A stretch of 40,194 nt of DNA from NCBI GenBank assembly GCA_002748055.1, contig PDRI01000028.1:1-40194 (forward strand). The letters are read 5' to 3'. Position numbers and translations under genes: made by a program. The notes under the pieces are model-generated. The model saw nothing but the letters and a program-made list of their open reading frames with translations, searched no databases and had not been told where the DNA came from. Positions 1 to 7,602 of this stretch are shown in pieces; the stretch's first letter is position 1; every line of letters starts with the position of its first letter. The DNA comes from Bacteroidota bacterium (GTDB taxonomy: Bacteria; Bacteroidota; Bacteroidia; Bacteroidales; GCA-2748055).

Positions 1-700
1 GCTTTTCTTCGGCCTTCGCTGTTTCAAAGTTGGACAGGTGTTCCAGGCCGTAGGGGCCTATCTGTTTGGGATGTCTGGCGATGAAGCGGTCGAACTGTTC
101 GCTGTTCAGGCCGGCCGCGTTAGCATCGATCACCCTGGTTCGGAGCAGCTCGAAGAAGCATCGGGCTGTGGCCTCTACATCGGCCGCAGCATTGTGGGCT
201 TCGGTAAATTGGGTGTCGAAGAGGAACTCGTAAAGTTCCATCAGCCGTGGAGGCTTGAACCGGCCACCTCTGCCTCCCGGTATTTTCAGGTGATCGGTGC
301 TGGAATCCATTGTGCAGATTGTCTCCAGCTCCAGGAAACGGCCCGGGGTCTGGCTGCGAATAAACTCTGCACCCAGGGCATTGATGTCGAATTTGACATT
401 GTGGCCGACCAGGTAGCGGGTTTGCTGCAGGGATTCATTCAAGATGGCCAGGGCCTCTGCCAGCGGAAGTCCATCGCTCAGGGCTCGCTCGGTGGATATG
501 CCATGAACCTTTTCGGCCGAATAGGGGATCTCAAATCCATCGGGTTTAATGAGCAGGTTCCGGTGGGTGAGAAGCTGCCCTTCGGCGTCGTGTAACTGCC
601 AGGCGATCTGTACAACTCTTGGCCAATTATCTACTTCACTTACAGGGGCATTATCTCTTTTTGGAAGCCCTGTTGTTTCGGTGTCAAAGATGAGATACAT
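1..700 (-). CDS. dnaE: DEDDh 3'-5' exonuclease domain, probable N-terminus of DNA polymerase III alpha (partial)
   Basis: Translating the minus strand from the ATG at 698-700 gives an open frame of 233 codons that runs off the window edge. It starts with Met-Tyr-Leu-Ile-Phe and has the DEDDh exonuclease residues: FDTETTG (Asp6, Glu8), a GHNVKFD block and a closing HNAAADVEAT block (His and Asp). The enzyme would remove mismatched 3' nucleotides, using two metal ions. In Bacteroidota this kind of exonuclease, with the 'GGRGGRFKPPRLMELYEFLF' type segment, is usually fused in front of the PHP and polymerase domains of DnaE. The frame stays open after the domain and enters a linker, which fits a fusion. 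The polymerase part is outside the window, so a free-standing exonuclease cannot be excluded. The upstream neighbour rpsP is divergent. Confidence 0.75.
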   Translation of the reverse strand, partial: MYLIFDTETTGLPKRDNAPVSEVDNWPRVVQIAWQLHDAEGQLLTHRNLLIKPDGFEIPYSAEKVHGISTERALSDGLPLAEALAILNESLQQTRYLVGHNVKFDINALGAEFIRSQTPGRFLELETICTMDSSTDHLKIPGGRGGRFKPPRLMELYEFLFDTQFTEAHNAAADVEATARCFFELLRTRVIDANAAGLNSEQFDRFIARHPKQIGPYGLEHLSNFETAKAEEK

Positions 701-835
701 GGTTCATAAAGGTAGGCTATTTTCGGGTCCGGTACGATCGTGTTGATAAATTCCTGACAGGATTCTTAACGCGCCCGGTTCTGCTGAAACAATTTATTGG
801 CTTACGGCTTTCAGGCCTTTAAAAAGTGATGATTA

Positions 836-866
836 TTTGCTTTTTATGTGAATCTTCCTACCTTTG
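836..866 (+). promoter_or_regulatory. Bacteroidota-type promoter of rpsP-rimM
   Basis: TTTG at 836-839 and TACCTTTG at 859-866 are separated by 19 bp. This matches the Bacteroidota sigma-ABfr consensus (-33 TTTG, -7 TAnnTTTG) at every fixed position. The start would lie near 872, giving a leader of about 40 nt before the rpsP ATG at 914. The rest of 701-913 is AT-rich and shows no gene. Confidence 0.8.
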
Positions 867-913
867 CGGTCGCTAAAAAGTAGGTTATTATTTATTAATT
901 ATCAGAAAAGAGT

Positions 914-1582
914 ATGCCAACCAAGATCAGATTGCAAAGACAGGGTCGTAAATTTAAAGCGATCTACTCTATTGTAGTAGCTGATAGCAGGGCGCCACGT
1001 GATGGTAAATTCATTGAATCCTTGGGACAGTACAATCCCAATACCAATCCTGCTTCCATTGTTCTGGACTTCAACAAAGCATTAGAATGGCTGCAGAATG
1101 GCGCTCAACCTACCGATACTGTTAGGGCTATCCTCTCCTACAAGGGGGTGATGTACAAGAAACACCTGCTCGAAGGTGTGAAGAAAGGTGCCTTTGACGA
1201 GGCCGAAGCTGAAAAACGCTTCCAGGCATGGATTACCGAGAAGGAACAGAAGATTCAGGCCAAGAAAGACCAGATTAAATCCGACAAAGCGAGTGTTGAG
1301 AAGGCTCGTATGGAGGAAGAAACAAAGATTAAAGAGGCTCGTGCACAGGAGATTGCCAAGCGCAGGTCCGAGCTTGTAGAAGCCGAAGCTGCCGCTGCCG
1401 CTGCCGAAGCCCCTGCCACAGAGGAAGAAGCCCCTGCTGCTGAGGCTCCTGCCAAAGAGGAAGCCCCTGCTGCTGAGGCTCCTGCCACAGAGGAAGCTCC
1501 GGCTGCTGAGGCTCCTGCCAAAGCCGAAGCATCTGCAAAGGAAGAAGCTTCTGCCAAGGAAGAGGAGAAGAAGGAAGACTAG
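914..1582 (+). CDS. rpsP: 30S ribosomal protein S16 with long Ala/Glu-rich C-terminal extension
   Basis: Residues 1-85 are the ordinary S16 fold (start [13 protein letters not shown], then [21 protein letters not shown]), a small-subunit assembly protein that binds 16S rRNA. The usual family length is about 80-90 residues; this protein has 222. Residues about 95-155 are charged and helix-prone. Residues 164-215 are an Ala/Pro/Glu repeat with a period of 11 ([11 protein letters not shown] type, about four copies), followed by an acidic-basic tail. Extended S16 proteins are known in Bacteroidota, so the length alone is not an error, but the repeat is unusually regular. A strong promoter lies upstream and rimM follows 7 bp after the stop, an rpsP-rimM operon as in many bacteria. 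Confidence 0.95.
   Translation: MPTKIRLQRQGRKFKAIYSIVVADSRAPRDGKFIESLGQYNPNTNPASIVLDFNKALEWLQNGAQPTDTVRAILSYKGVMYKKHLLEGVKKGAFDEAEAEKRFQAWITEKEQKIQAKKDQIKSDKASVEKARMEEETKIKEARAQEIAKRRSELVEAEAAAAAAEAPATEEEAPAAEAPAKEEAPAAEAPATEEAPAAEAPAKAEASAKEEASAKEEEKKED
1403..1558 (+). repeat. In-frame tandem repeat in rpsP (33-36 bp unit)
   Basis: The coding DNA for S16 residues 164-215 consists of roughly four degenerate copies of a 33-36 bp unit built around GAGGCTCCTGCCA and GAGGAAGCCCCTGCTGCT. The middle copies are almost identical at the DNA level, which suggests recent slippage or unequal crossing-over. All changes keep the reading frame. Confidence 0.85.
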
Positions 1583-1589
1583 ATTCTCC

Positions 1590-2108
1590 ATGTCGTTGGC
1601 CAAAGGCATTGAGGCTGGGAAGATTTCCAGGCCCTTCGGGGTTCGGGGCGAAGTTGTCCTGATTCTCGATGCCGCCCAGGCCGGGTACATTAAAAATAAA
1701 GACCCGCTGTTTGTCGAGATCGACCGGCAGCGGGTTCCCTTTTTTTTAGAGGAATTTGAACTCGGCAGCGACGGGCAGGCCATCGCCCGTCTTGAGTTTG
1801 TTAGCTCCCTGGAGGAAGCGAGGAAGATTTGTGGTTGCCGCGTCTTTCTTGAAGAGGGAAAACAGCGGCAAAACGATGGCGGGCCGGACGATCCTGCACG
1901 CTTCATCGGTTATCTGGCCACAGACCTTGTTCAGGGCGATCTGGGGACCATCGGCGATTACCTGCATGCCGATATGAATCCGGTCTGGCTCATCGATTTC
2001 CATGGCCGGGAGCTCATGGTGCCAGCGGTGGAAGCCTTCATTTCATCGGTCGATCACAAGCAGCAGCGGATTACCTTTTCTTTACCCGAAGGGCTCACAT
2101 CTCTGTGA
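1590..2108 (+). CDS. rimM: Ribosome maturation factor RimM
   Basis: A 172-residue protein that assists maturation of the 30S head and binds S19 in its family. The N-terminal RimM barrel starts with GKISRPFGVRGEVVLILD, the classic RimM opening (G-x-I-x-x-x-x-G-x-x-G-x-x). The C-terminal PRC-barrel half includes the segment DYLHADMNPVWLIDFHGRELMVPAVEAFI. Length is normal for the family. The ATG at 1590 lies 7 bp after rpsP, so the two genes share the promoter at 836-866. In many bacteria trmD and rplS follow; here the next gene (yrdC) is convergent, so the operon ends after rimM. No terminator hairpin was recognised in 2109-2172. Confidence 0.93.
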   Translation: MSLAKGIEAGKISRPFGVRGEVVLILDAAQAGYIKNKDPLFVEIDRQRVPFFLEEFELGSDGQAIARLEFVSSLEEARKICGCRVFLEEGKQRQNDGGPDDPARFIGYLATDLVQGDLGTIGDYLHADMNPVWLIDFHGRELMVPAVEAFISSVDHKQQRITFSLPEGLTSL

Positions 2109-2172
2109 CATTCCCGATCGACATTCGTCTCCGGAACAGTTACCGTATTTGCTTCAATTCCGATGAAAGGGT

Positions 2173-2736
2173 TTAGGGCCGGATGACGGTAATGCCGCCA
2201 TCCGGTTCGAGTTTCAGGATGCTGGAGGCTTGTGCGGTTGTGGTTTCTTCGCGCCGCCACTTACAGACATAGTCAACTTCCTTGTGTAAGGCGGGGTCAA
2301 TGGCCGCAAAACTGCTCGGGGAGGGCTCTCCGGCATAGTTGGCCGAGCTCGAGACCACAGGCCTGTCTGTGGCCTGAATGAGGGCATGGCAGAAGGGGTC
2401 GCTGCAGACGCGAATGCCAACAGAGCCATCCGGCGCAATCAGGCCCTTTGCCAGGCCGCGTGCATGGGGGTAGATGATGGTGGTGGGGCGATTGGCCCGA
2501 TCAAGAACTTCGCGCGCTTCCCCGGGTACCTTCTCAAGGTATCGTGCCAGCATGTCCTGGTCCGAAACAAGGATGAGCATGCTTTTGTAATCGGGGCGGC
2601 GCTTGATCTCAAAAACCCTGGAAACAGCCTGGGCATTTGTTGCGTCGCAGCCTATGCCCCAGATGGTATCGCTCGGATAGAGAATGCTTCCGCCTTCCAG
2701 AATATAGTGTTTGCATATTTCGACTTCCTTAAGCAT
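2173..2736 (-). CDS. L-threonylcarbamoyladenylate synthase (Sua5/YciO/YrdC family)
   Basis: A 187-residue protein of the YrdC fold. The family makes threonylcarbamoyl-AMP from threonine, bicarbonate and ATP for t6A37 modification of ANN-decoding tRNAs in the cytoplasm. Visible motifs are the YPSDTIWGIGCDA nucleotide-site opening, the basic block EIKRRPDYKSMLILV (K/R-x-R...S substrate-binding residues), and PVVSSSANYAGEPSPSSF near the C-terminus. It is the short form, lacking the extra Sua5 domain (about 350 residues in full Sua5), so it could be TsaC or the less well understood YciO. It is the last gene of the yidD-znu-dapD operon, and its start overlaps the glycosyltransferase stop by 8 bp. 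Confidence 0.88.
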   Translation of the reverse strand: MLKEVEICKHYILEGGSILYPSDTIWGIGCDATNAQAVSRVFEIKRRPDYKSMLILVSDQDMLARYLEKVPGEAREVLDRANRPTTIIYPHARGLAKGLIAPDGSVGIRVCSDPFCHALIQATDRPVVSSSANYAGEPSPSSFAAIDPALHKEVDYVCKWRREETTTAQASSILKLEPDGGITVIRP

Positions 2737-3853
2737 CGTGGAGGCACTCGAGGTAGACCTGGTAGAGGCTTGGGATGGTTTGTTCTTCCCTGAACTTCAT
2801 GGCGTGGCTGCCACCTTCCATAATCATGTGGTTGCGCAGTTCTTTGTCTTCAAGTATGCGCCTGATGGCATGGGCCATCTCTTCGGTGTTCAGGGGATCG
2901 ATAAAGAGGCCGCCTTTACCTGCCGTTTCTTCCAGGCATCCGCCGGCAGAGGTGATGACCGGTACCCGGGAATTGAGGGCTTCCAGGACGGGTATGCCAA
3001 AGCCTTCGTAAGAAGAAGGGTAGATGAAGCCCCGGGATTCCTGATAGATGGCCGGAAGGTCGGAGACATGCACGTGGTCGAGGAAGTGAATGTTCCTGAT
3101 CTGGTTTTTCCGGATGTAGGCATCGACCTGCTGGAAATAGGGTGTTTTTCGTCCTACCACAACCAGGGGAATGTCGATCTTTCCCTCGTGAAGTGCACGA
3201 ACAATCATAAGCAGGTTCTTGCGTTCCTCAATTGTTCCGACATAGAGCAGGTAGTCGGAGGGCAGGGAGAAGCGGTCACGCACCGCCATCCTGCTTTCCT
3301 CACTGGCCCGGTTGTAGAACTGCCGGTGACAGCCCTGATAAACCACCCGAATACGCTCCTCTTCCACACCCAGGTGACGCATAATATCGCGTTTGGTCTG
3401 GTCGCTGACGGCAATGATCCTGGTCGCATGCTTGCAGGCATAGGCCACCTTTTTGGAGTAGATCCGGCGATCGACGGGTTTGTAGAGCTCGGGCCTTTCC
3501 AGGAAGATGAGGTCGTGGATGGTGACCAGCGATGGTACACCGCTCTGGTGTATGCCAAAGGGCAATTCGTTGCTCAGTCCGTGAAAGATATTCACACCAA
3601 CCGCTTTGAGCAGTTCGGGAAGTTTGAAACTCCGCCACTGTGAACGGAACATCCGGCTCAGAAGGCCGGAAGGAAGAATAACCTGGCTTCCTGCGGGTTC
3701 GACAAAGAGATCGGGGTCGGCAATGCGCGGCGTGTAGAGCAGGATGTCGTTTTCGGGGTAGAACCTGCTGATACAGGAGATCACATAGCGGCTGTAGTTT
3801 CCCAGTCCGCTAATGTTGTTATAGGCTCGTTTTGCATCAAATCCTATTCTCAT
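2729..3853 (-). CDS. Glycosyltransferase family 4 (GT-B)
   Basis: A 374-residue GT-B enzyme. The N-terminal half has the acceptor-side opening MRIGFDAKRAYNNISGLGNYSR with a Gly-rich loop, and IHDLIFLERPELY. The C-terminal half has the nucleotide-sugar side: YVGTIEERKNL and the retaining-enzyme EX7E pair, Glu283 and Glu291, in SYEGFGIPVLEAL. Family members transfer a sugar from an activated donor to lipid, polysaccharide or protein acceptors; the substrate cannot be read from the sequence. There is no membrane segment. Its ATG shares one base with the dapD stop, so it is translationally coupled. The N-terminus resembles mannosyl-type transferases of surface polysaccharide synthesis, which is inference only. 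Confidence 0.9.
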   Translation of the reverse strand: MRIGFDAKRAYNNISGLGNYSRYVISCISRFYPENDILLYTPRIADPDLFVEPAGSQVILPSGLLSRMFRSQWRSFKLPELLKAVGVNIFHGLSNELPFGIHQSGVPSLVTIHDLIFLERPELYKPVDRRIYSKKVAYACKHATRIIAVSDQTKRDIMRHLGVEEERIRVVYQGCHRQFYNRASEESRMAVRDRFSLPSDYLLYVGTIEERKNLLMIVRALHEGKIDIPLVVVGRKTPYFQQVDAYIRKNQIRNIHFLDHVHVSDLPAIYQESRGFIYPSSYEGFGIPVLEALNSRVPVITSAGGCLEETAGKGGLFIDPLNTEEMAHAIRRILEDKELRNHMIMEGGSHAMKFREEQTIPSLYQVYLECLHDA

Positions 3854-4665
3854 CAGACAGCTATATTGTATTCTCTTAAAGCATCATTCAGGGAGGTCTT
3901 CAGGTTTGTCGAAGCCTTTCTTTTCCCAATAATCAGGGCGCAGGACACCTGGAAGTCGCCAGCCGGAAAGGTTTTGGTACAGGAACCGGGAATCACAACC
4001 GAGCGTTTCGGAACCACGCCTTTTAGCTCTATAGCTTCGGGGCCGGTTACGTCGATAATACGGGTCGATTTTGTGATGACAACATTGGCGCCAAGGACGG
4101 CCTCTTCCTCCACCCTTACGCCTTCTACAACGATGCTGCGGGAGCCGATGAAGCAGTTGTCTTCAATAATGACCGGGGCTGCCTGAACCGGTTCAAGCAC
4201 GCCTCCAATCCCTACGCCGCCACTCAGATGGACATTTCGGCCGATCTGGGCACAGGATCCCACGGTGGCCCAGGTATCGACCATACTTCCTTCGTCGACG
4301 TATGCACCGATGTTCACATAGGAGGGCATCATGATGACCCCTTTAGAAATATAGGCTCCATAGCGGGCAAGGGCATGGGGAACGACGCGGATGCCTTTTT
4401 CTTTATAGCCCTTTTTCAGGGGAATCTTGTCGTGGAATTCGAAGGGGCCTGCTTCAATGCTTTCCATTTCGCGGATCGGGAAGTAAAGAATGACCGCTTT
4501 TTTGAGCCATTCATTTACCTGCCAGGACTGGCCCTGTTTCTCCGCTATCCGCAGGAAACCGCCATCCAGTTTTTCGATGACCGCTTCAATCGCCTTTCGG
4601 GTCTCCCCCTTTTTTAAAAGTTCCCGGTTTTCCCAGGCCTGTTCTATGATCTCCTTTTCCTTCAT
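3853..4665 (-). CDS. dapD: 2,3,4,5-tetrahydropyridine-2,6-dicarboxylate N-succinyltransferase
   Basis: A 270-residue DapD: succinyl-CoA plus tetrahydrodipicolinate gives N-succinyl-2-amino-6-oxopimelate, in the succinylase branch of lysine and diaminopimelate synthesis. The N-terminal helical domain is followed by a left-handed beta-helix of hexapeptide repeats (SKGVIMMPSYVNIGAYVDEGSMVDTWATVGSCAQIG..., with the conserved Asp and Glu of that strand), and a C-terminal cap with the family motif VVPKRSVVIPGSCTKTFPAG. Length is normal (about 270-275). Its start overlaps the zinc-permease stop by 4 bp (ATGA). It is an isolated dap gene in a zinc-uptake operon. Confidence 0.95.
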   Translation of the reverse strand: MKEKEIIEQAWENRELLKKGETRKAIEAVIEKLDGGFLRIAEKQGQSWQVNEWLKKAVILYFPIREMESIEAGPFEFHDKIPLKKGYKEKGIRVVPHALARYGAYISKGVIMMPSYVNIGAYVDEGSMVDTWATVGSCAQIGRNVHLSGGVGIGGVLEPVQAAPVIIEDNCFIGSRSIVVEGVRVEEEAVLGANVVITKSTRIIDVTGPEAIELKGVVPKRSVVIPGSCTKTFPAGDFQVSCALIIGKRKASTNLKTSLNDALREYNIAV

Positions 4666-5471
4666 TTCCCAAAAATACGAACTTTAAGGATTCGGGCCAG
4701 CAGGTACATCAGGACGAGACAAAAGATGGTGGTAGCCCCGGAGGGGATATTCAGGCTGTACGAAACCAGCAGTCCTGCCAGCGAACCAATCAGGCCCAGC
4801 ACGATGGAGGCCACCATGATACGTCCCAGATTCTGGGTGAAGAGGTTGGCAATGTTTTGCGGGATGGTAAGCAGAGAGAGCACGAGAATGATGCCCGCAA
4901 TACGTATGCTGAGCACCAGGCTGAGTGCGACCAGCACAATCAGCAGGTAATTCAGCAACATGACCGGGATACCTCTGGTACGGGCAAATTCTTCATCGAA
5001 GGAAAGGTAGAGAATGGGCCGGTAGAAGACCAGAAAAAAGATGAGAGTAAGCAGTGCAAGCAGTCCCATGAGCAGAAGCTCGGTGCGCCCGACCGTTAGA
5101 ATGCTGCCGAAGAGATAGCTCATCAGGTTGGGGGCATAGCCAGGTGCCAGCGAGATGAAAATGATGCCCATGGCCATGCCCAGCGACCACATAATGGCAA
5201 TGACCGAATCGTTTCGCATGATCTGCTTTCGGGTCAGATTCTCACTTCCCAGTGCCGCAAGGACTGCAAAAATGGCTGCGCCCGCCAGGGGGGGAAGCCC
5301 GAGCAGATATCCAAGTCCGACCCCGCCAAAGGAGGCATGAGAAATGCCCCCGCCAATGAAAACCATGCGTCGGGATACGATGTAGCTGCCTGTGAGTCCG
5401 CAAGCAATGGACATGAACAGCGCAGCCCCGAGCGCATGTTGAAAAAACGCATAGGAGAATAGTGTGGCCAT
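4662..5471 (-). CDS. znuB: Zinc/manganese ABC transporter permease
   Basis: An ABC-3 family integral membrane subunit of about 269 residues with eight or nine hydrophobic segments. Diagnostic stretches are MSIACGLTGSYIVSRRMVFIGGGISHASFGGVGLGYLLG and the coupling region DEEFARTRGIPV. It forms the channel for metal delivered by the adjacent lipoprotein. The ATG at 5471 is chosen because it lies 2 bp after the ATPase stop and directly precedes the first membrane segment; an in-frame ATG at 5540 would add 23 polar residues overlapping the ATPase gene. Grouping with a His-rich binding protein favours zinc over manganese. Confidence 0.92.
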   Translation of the reverse strand: MATLFSYAFFQHALGAALFMSIACGLTGSYIVSRRMVFIGGGISHASFGGVGLGYLLGLPPLAGAAIFAVLAALGSENLTRKQIMRNDSVIAIMWSLGMAMGIIFISLAPGYAPNLMSYLFGSILTVGRTELLLMGLLALLTLIFFLVFYRPILYLSFDEEFARTRGIPVMLLNYLLIVLVALSLVLSIRIAGIILVLSLLTIPQNIANLFTQNLGRIMVASIVLGLIGSLAGLLVSYSLNIPSGATTIFCLVLMYLLARILKVRIFGK

Positions 5472-5473
5472 GC

Positions 5474-6217
5474 TTAATGTGTATGGGATTTCATGACCCG
5501 ATGAGGCACTGTGCCATGGGTGATGATTTCGATGGGACAATTATAGACCTTCAATTGCGCTTCACTGATCTCGTTTCCGGGATGGTAGTGCAGCGTCCTG
5601 TTCACACAGGCGATGGACTTGATATAGGGTGAAATTATTCCGATGTCGTGAGAGACGAGCAGGATGGTCATGTGCTGGTTTAGTTCCCGCAGAATACGGT
5701 AGAGTTCCATTTCGAACTGGTTGTCGACATGGGTATTGGGCTCGTCAAGGATGAGCACCCGGGGCGAGGAAACGATGGCCCTGGCCAGAAGTGTGCGCTG
5801 AAGCTCACCGCCGGAGAGCATCCCAATAGCCCTTTTTCGCATTCTTAGCATCCCGCTCATTTCGAGCACCTTGTTAATTTCCTGCTTTTCGCTGTTCGTG
5901 GGCTTGCCCCGGACCGAGAGCCCTTTTTGCAGGCCCGATGCGACCACGTCTTCCACACTGATCGGAAACTTCTGGTCGATTTGGCGGCCCTGGGGGAGGT
6001 AGCCGATGTCCCGTTTGGCAACCCTGTAGGAAATGCTTCCCTGGCTTGGACTTACCAGACCCAGGATGAGCTTCAGCAGGCTTGTTTTCCCACCACCATT
6101 GGGGCCGATGATGCCGATAAAATCTTTTTCGTAGACCGACAGGGAGACGTCTTTCAGGGCTTCATGGCCCTGGTAGCCGACACTCACATGGCTGAGACTG
6201 ATCAGGGCTTCTTTCAT
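5474..6217 (-). CDS. znuC: Zinc/manganese ABC transporter ATP-binding protein
   Basis: A 247-residue ATPase with complete ABC motifs: Walker A GPNGGGKTSLLKL, Q-loop GYLPQ, signature LSGGELQR, Walker B VLILDEP, and the H-loop in LLVSHD. It would energise the permease encoded 2 bp downstream. The start overlaps the binding-protein stop by 4 bp (ATGA). The C-terminal tail carries several histidines, ending SHTH, which might bind metal and is seen in some zinc transporter ATPases. The protein is cytoplasmic, peripheral to the membrane. Confidence 0.94.
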   Translation of the reverse strand: MKEALISLSHVSVGYQGHEALKDVSLSVYEKDFIGIIGPNGGGKTSLLKLILGLVSPSQGSISYRVAKRDIGYLPQGRQIDQKFPISVEDVVASGLQKGLSVRGKPTNSEKQEINKVLEMSGMLRMRKRAIGMLSGGELQRTLLARAIVSSPRVLILDEPNTHVDNQFEMELYRILRELNQHMTILLVSHDIGIISPYIKSIACVNRTLHYHPGNEISEAQLKVYNCPIEIITHGTVPHRVMKSHTH

Positions 6218-7137
6218 TCCGCTGCTTTGATGAGATTCGTACTTAGCAATTTCAGTTGGGAAGGCCAGTCCGTGGCCAGGGGGTCTATTTGTACTACCTT
6301 GGCATTCAGGCTTCTGGCAAGGGTTTCGGCATTGGCCCTGTCGAATTGCGACTGGATGAAAACTGTCCTGATTCCTTCCTTTCTGCCCAGGTTTACCATG
6401 TCCTGCATGTGGGCTACAGAGGGGGCCCGGCCTTCCGATTCCAGGGCATGCTGCTTCAGCTGGTAATCCCTTGCAAAATAGCCGAGTGCAGGATGATAGA
6501 TCATAAAGCTGCGTTGTTCCAGACTGGCAAGCCTGTTCTCAATTTCGAGATCGAGTTGCTGCAGGCTGCTGTCGAGCTTACGCAGTCTTTGTCCAATCAG
6601 GGCGTGCTGTTCGGGGAGTAATTCATTTAGGGCTGAGGCAACATCTCTGGCAATGATGCGGCCATTACGGGCCGACATCCAGATGTGGGGGTCCAGGGAG
6701 CCATGTTCATGGGCATGCCGGTCATGGTCATGCGCCGGGTTTTCCCTGTTGTGCTGCCCGGGATCCTGCCGGGCATGGTCATCTGCCTGCTGCGGAATCT
6801 GGTCGATGCTTTCTGCCAGGCTCACCATCCTCAGTTCGGGATAGAGATCCCGAATCTTCTGCAACCAGGCCTGTTCGAATCCCAGGCTGCCAATGTTCAG
6901 ATAGAGAGCGGATTGCTCCAATAGTGCCATTTGCTTCAGATCGGGTTCGTAGCTGGCCGGACTCGCACCGGGAGGAACCATGACATTGACTTCTACCAAA
7001 TCGCCGGCCAACTCTTCCAGGAAATAGAGCTGAGGCAGTACAGATACGGTAACAACGGGCTTGTCGCCTGAGGGCAGTGTTGAATTGCACTGAAAAACAA
7101 AGAGGCTAAGCACCAGGAAAAGGAGGGCTTTATGCAT
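6214..7137 (-). CDS. znuA: Zinc ABC transporter substrate-binding lipoprotein
   Basis: A cluster A-I (cluster 9) metal-binding protein of 307 residues from the ATG at 7137. It starts MHKALLFLVL and has a signal peptide ending in the lipobox VFQC (Cys17), so it is lipid-anchored. Residues 121-146 form a His/Asp-rich loop (HDHDRHAHEHG), typical of zinc rather than manganese binders. Likely metal ligands lie in SLDPHIWMS, YHPALGYFARDY and VVQIDPLATDW. A longer frame begins at 7200, but it lacks a signal peptide and would overlap yidD more; the chosen ATG sits at the yidD 3' end with an 8-bp overlap. No Zur box was recognised. Confidence 0.92.
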   Translation of the reverse strand: MHKALLFLVLSLFVFQCNSTLPSGDKPVVTVSVLPQLYFLEELAGDLVEVNVMVPPGASPASYEPDLKQMALLEQSALYLNIGSLGFEQAWLQKIRDLYPELRMVSLAESIDQIPQQADDHARQDPGQHNRENPAHDHDRHAHEHGSLDPHIWMSARNGRIIARDVASALNELLPEQHALIGQRLRKLDSSLQQLDLEIENRLASLEQRSFMIYHPALGYFARDYQLKQHALESEGRAPSVAHMQDMVNLGRKEGIRTVFIQSQFDRANAETLARSLNAKVVQIDPLATDWPSQLKLLSTNLIKAAE

Positions 7138-7456
7138 GTTTCTTCGCTTTGAACAGTTCTCGAAAGGGGGTACCCCGTGGTGGAACCGGATCATGGCCAT
7201 GCCCTCCCCAGGGGTTGCAACTCAAAATGCGCCTGGTTCCCATCAGGAGCCCGATGACGGGCCCGTGGACCCGGAGGGCTTCAATCGCATAGTGGGAGCA
7301 GCTTGGGTGATAGCGGCAGCTTTGAGGAAGGATGGGTGAGATGACCCACTGGTAGATCTTAACAGGGAGAATGAGCAGGAAAACAAAGGCCTCGCGAAGC
7401 CACCTTAGGGGCCCCCTTTCCTGCAGGGTATGTCGTTTTCTTACCGGCCTTTTCAT
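7130..7456 (-). CDS. yidD: Membrane protein insertion efficiency factor YidD
   Basis: A 108-residue YidD/DUF37 protein. It shows the amphipathic start LRWLREAFVFLLILPVKIYQWVISPIL and the conserved core SCRYHPSCSHYAIEAL with three Cys residues, then the RRILSCNPWGGHGHDPVP block. Family members help YidC insert inner-membrane proteins. In many genomes yidD sits with rnpA and yidC; here it is instead the first gene of the zinc-uptake operon, and its last codons overlap the znuA start. The C-terminal tail is basic. Confidence 0.93.
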   Translation of the reverse strand: MKRPVRKRHTLQERGPLRWLREAFVFLLILPVKIYQWVISPILPQSCRYHPSCSHYAIEALRVHGPVIGLLMGTRRILSCNPWGGHGHDPVPPRGTPFRELFKAKKHA

Positions 7457-7472
7457 GTCCTGTTTTCTGCTC

Positions 7473-7480
7473 CAAAAGTA
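7473..7480 (-). promoter_or_regulatory. -7 box upstream of yidD operon
   Basis: On the minus strand TACTTTTG at 7473-7480 fits TAnnTTTG exactly. No TTTG is present at the expected -33 distance. The implied 5' leader to the ATG at 7456 is only about 11 nt. Confidence 0.45.
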
Positions 7481-7538
7481 AGAAATAATATAGAGTAATT
7501 TAGCCCATTAATTGCGAGGAAATCATGTCAATTTTACC

Positions 7539-7546
7539 TATTTTTG
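7539..7546 (+). promoter_or_regulatory. -7 box upstream of first phosphofructokinase gene
   Basis: TATTTTTG at 7539-7546 fits TAnnTTTG exactly; a clear -33 element is missing. It leaves a leader of about 50 nt before the ATG at 7603 and is divergent from the yidD box 60 bp away, so the 146-bp gap serves both directions. Confidence 0.45.
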
Positions 7547-7602
7547 CGGCTCATTTTTACACACATAAAGTTAATCGTACACATTAAATCCAATCTGTAA
7601 CC

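Noticed and set aside
38..595. 185-residue plus-strand frame at the window start
   Set aside because: It is antisense to the DEDDh exonuclease gene, whose minus-strand translation shows all catalytic motifs.
1403..1558. CRISPR-like or minisatellite array
   Set aside because: The repeats are contiguous, in frame and coding, without spacers; they form the S16 protein tail.
1082..1906. 274-residue minus-strand frame opposite rpsP and rimM
   Set aside because: It is low-complexity Ser/Arg/Phe/Leu sequence produced by reading the Ala/Glu repeat of rpsP backwards. The plus strand encodes two clear family proteins over the same bases.
2711..3643. 310-residue plus-strand frame
   Set aside because: Antisense shadow of the family 4 glycosyltransferase, which carries the EX7E motif on the minus strand.
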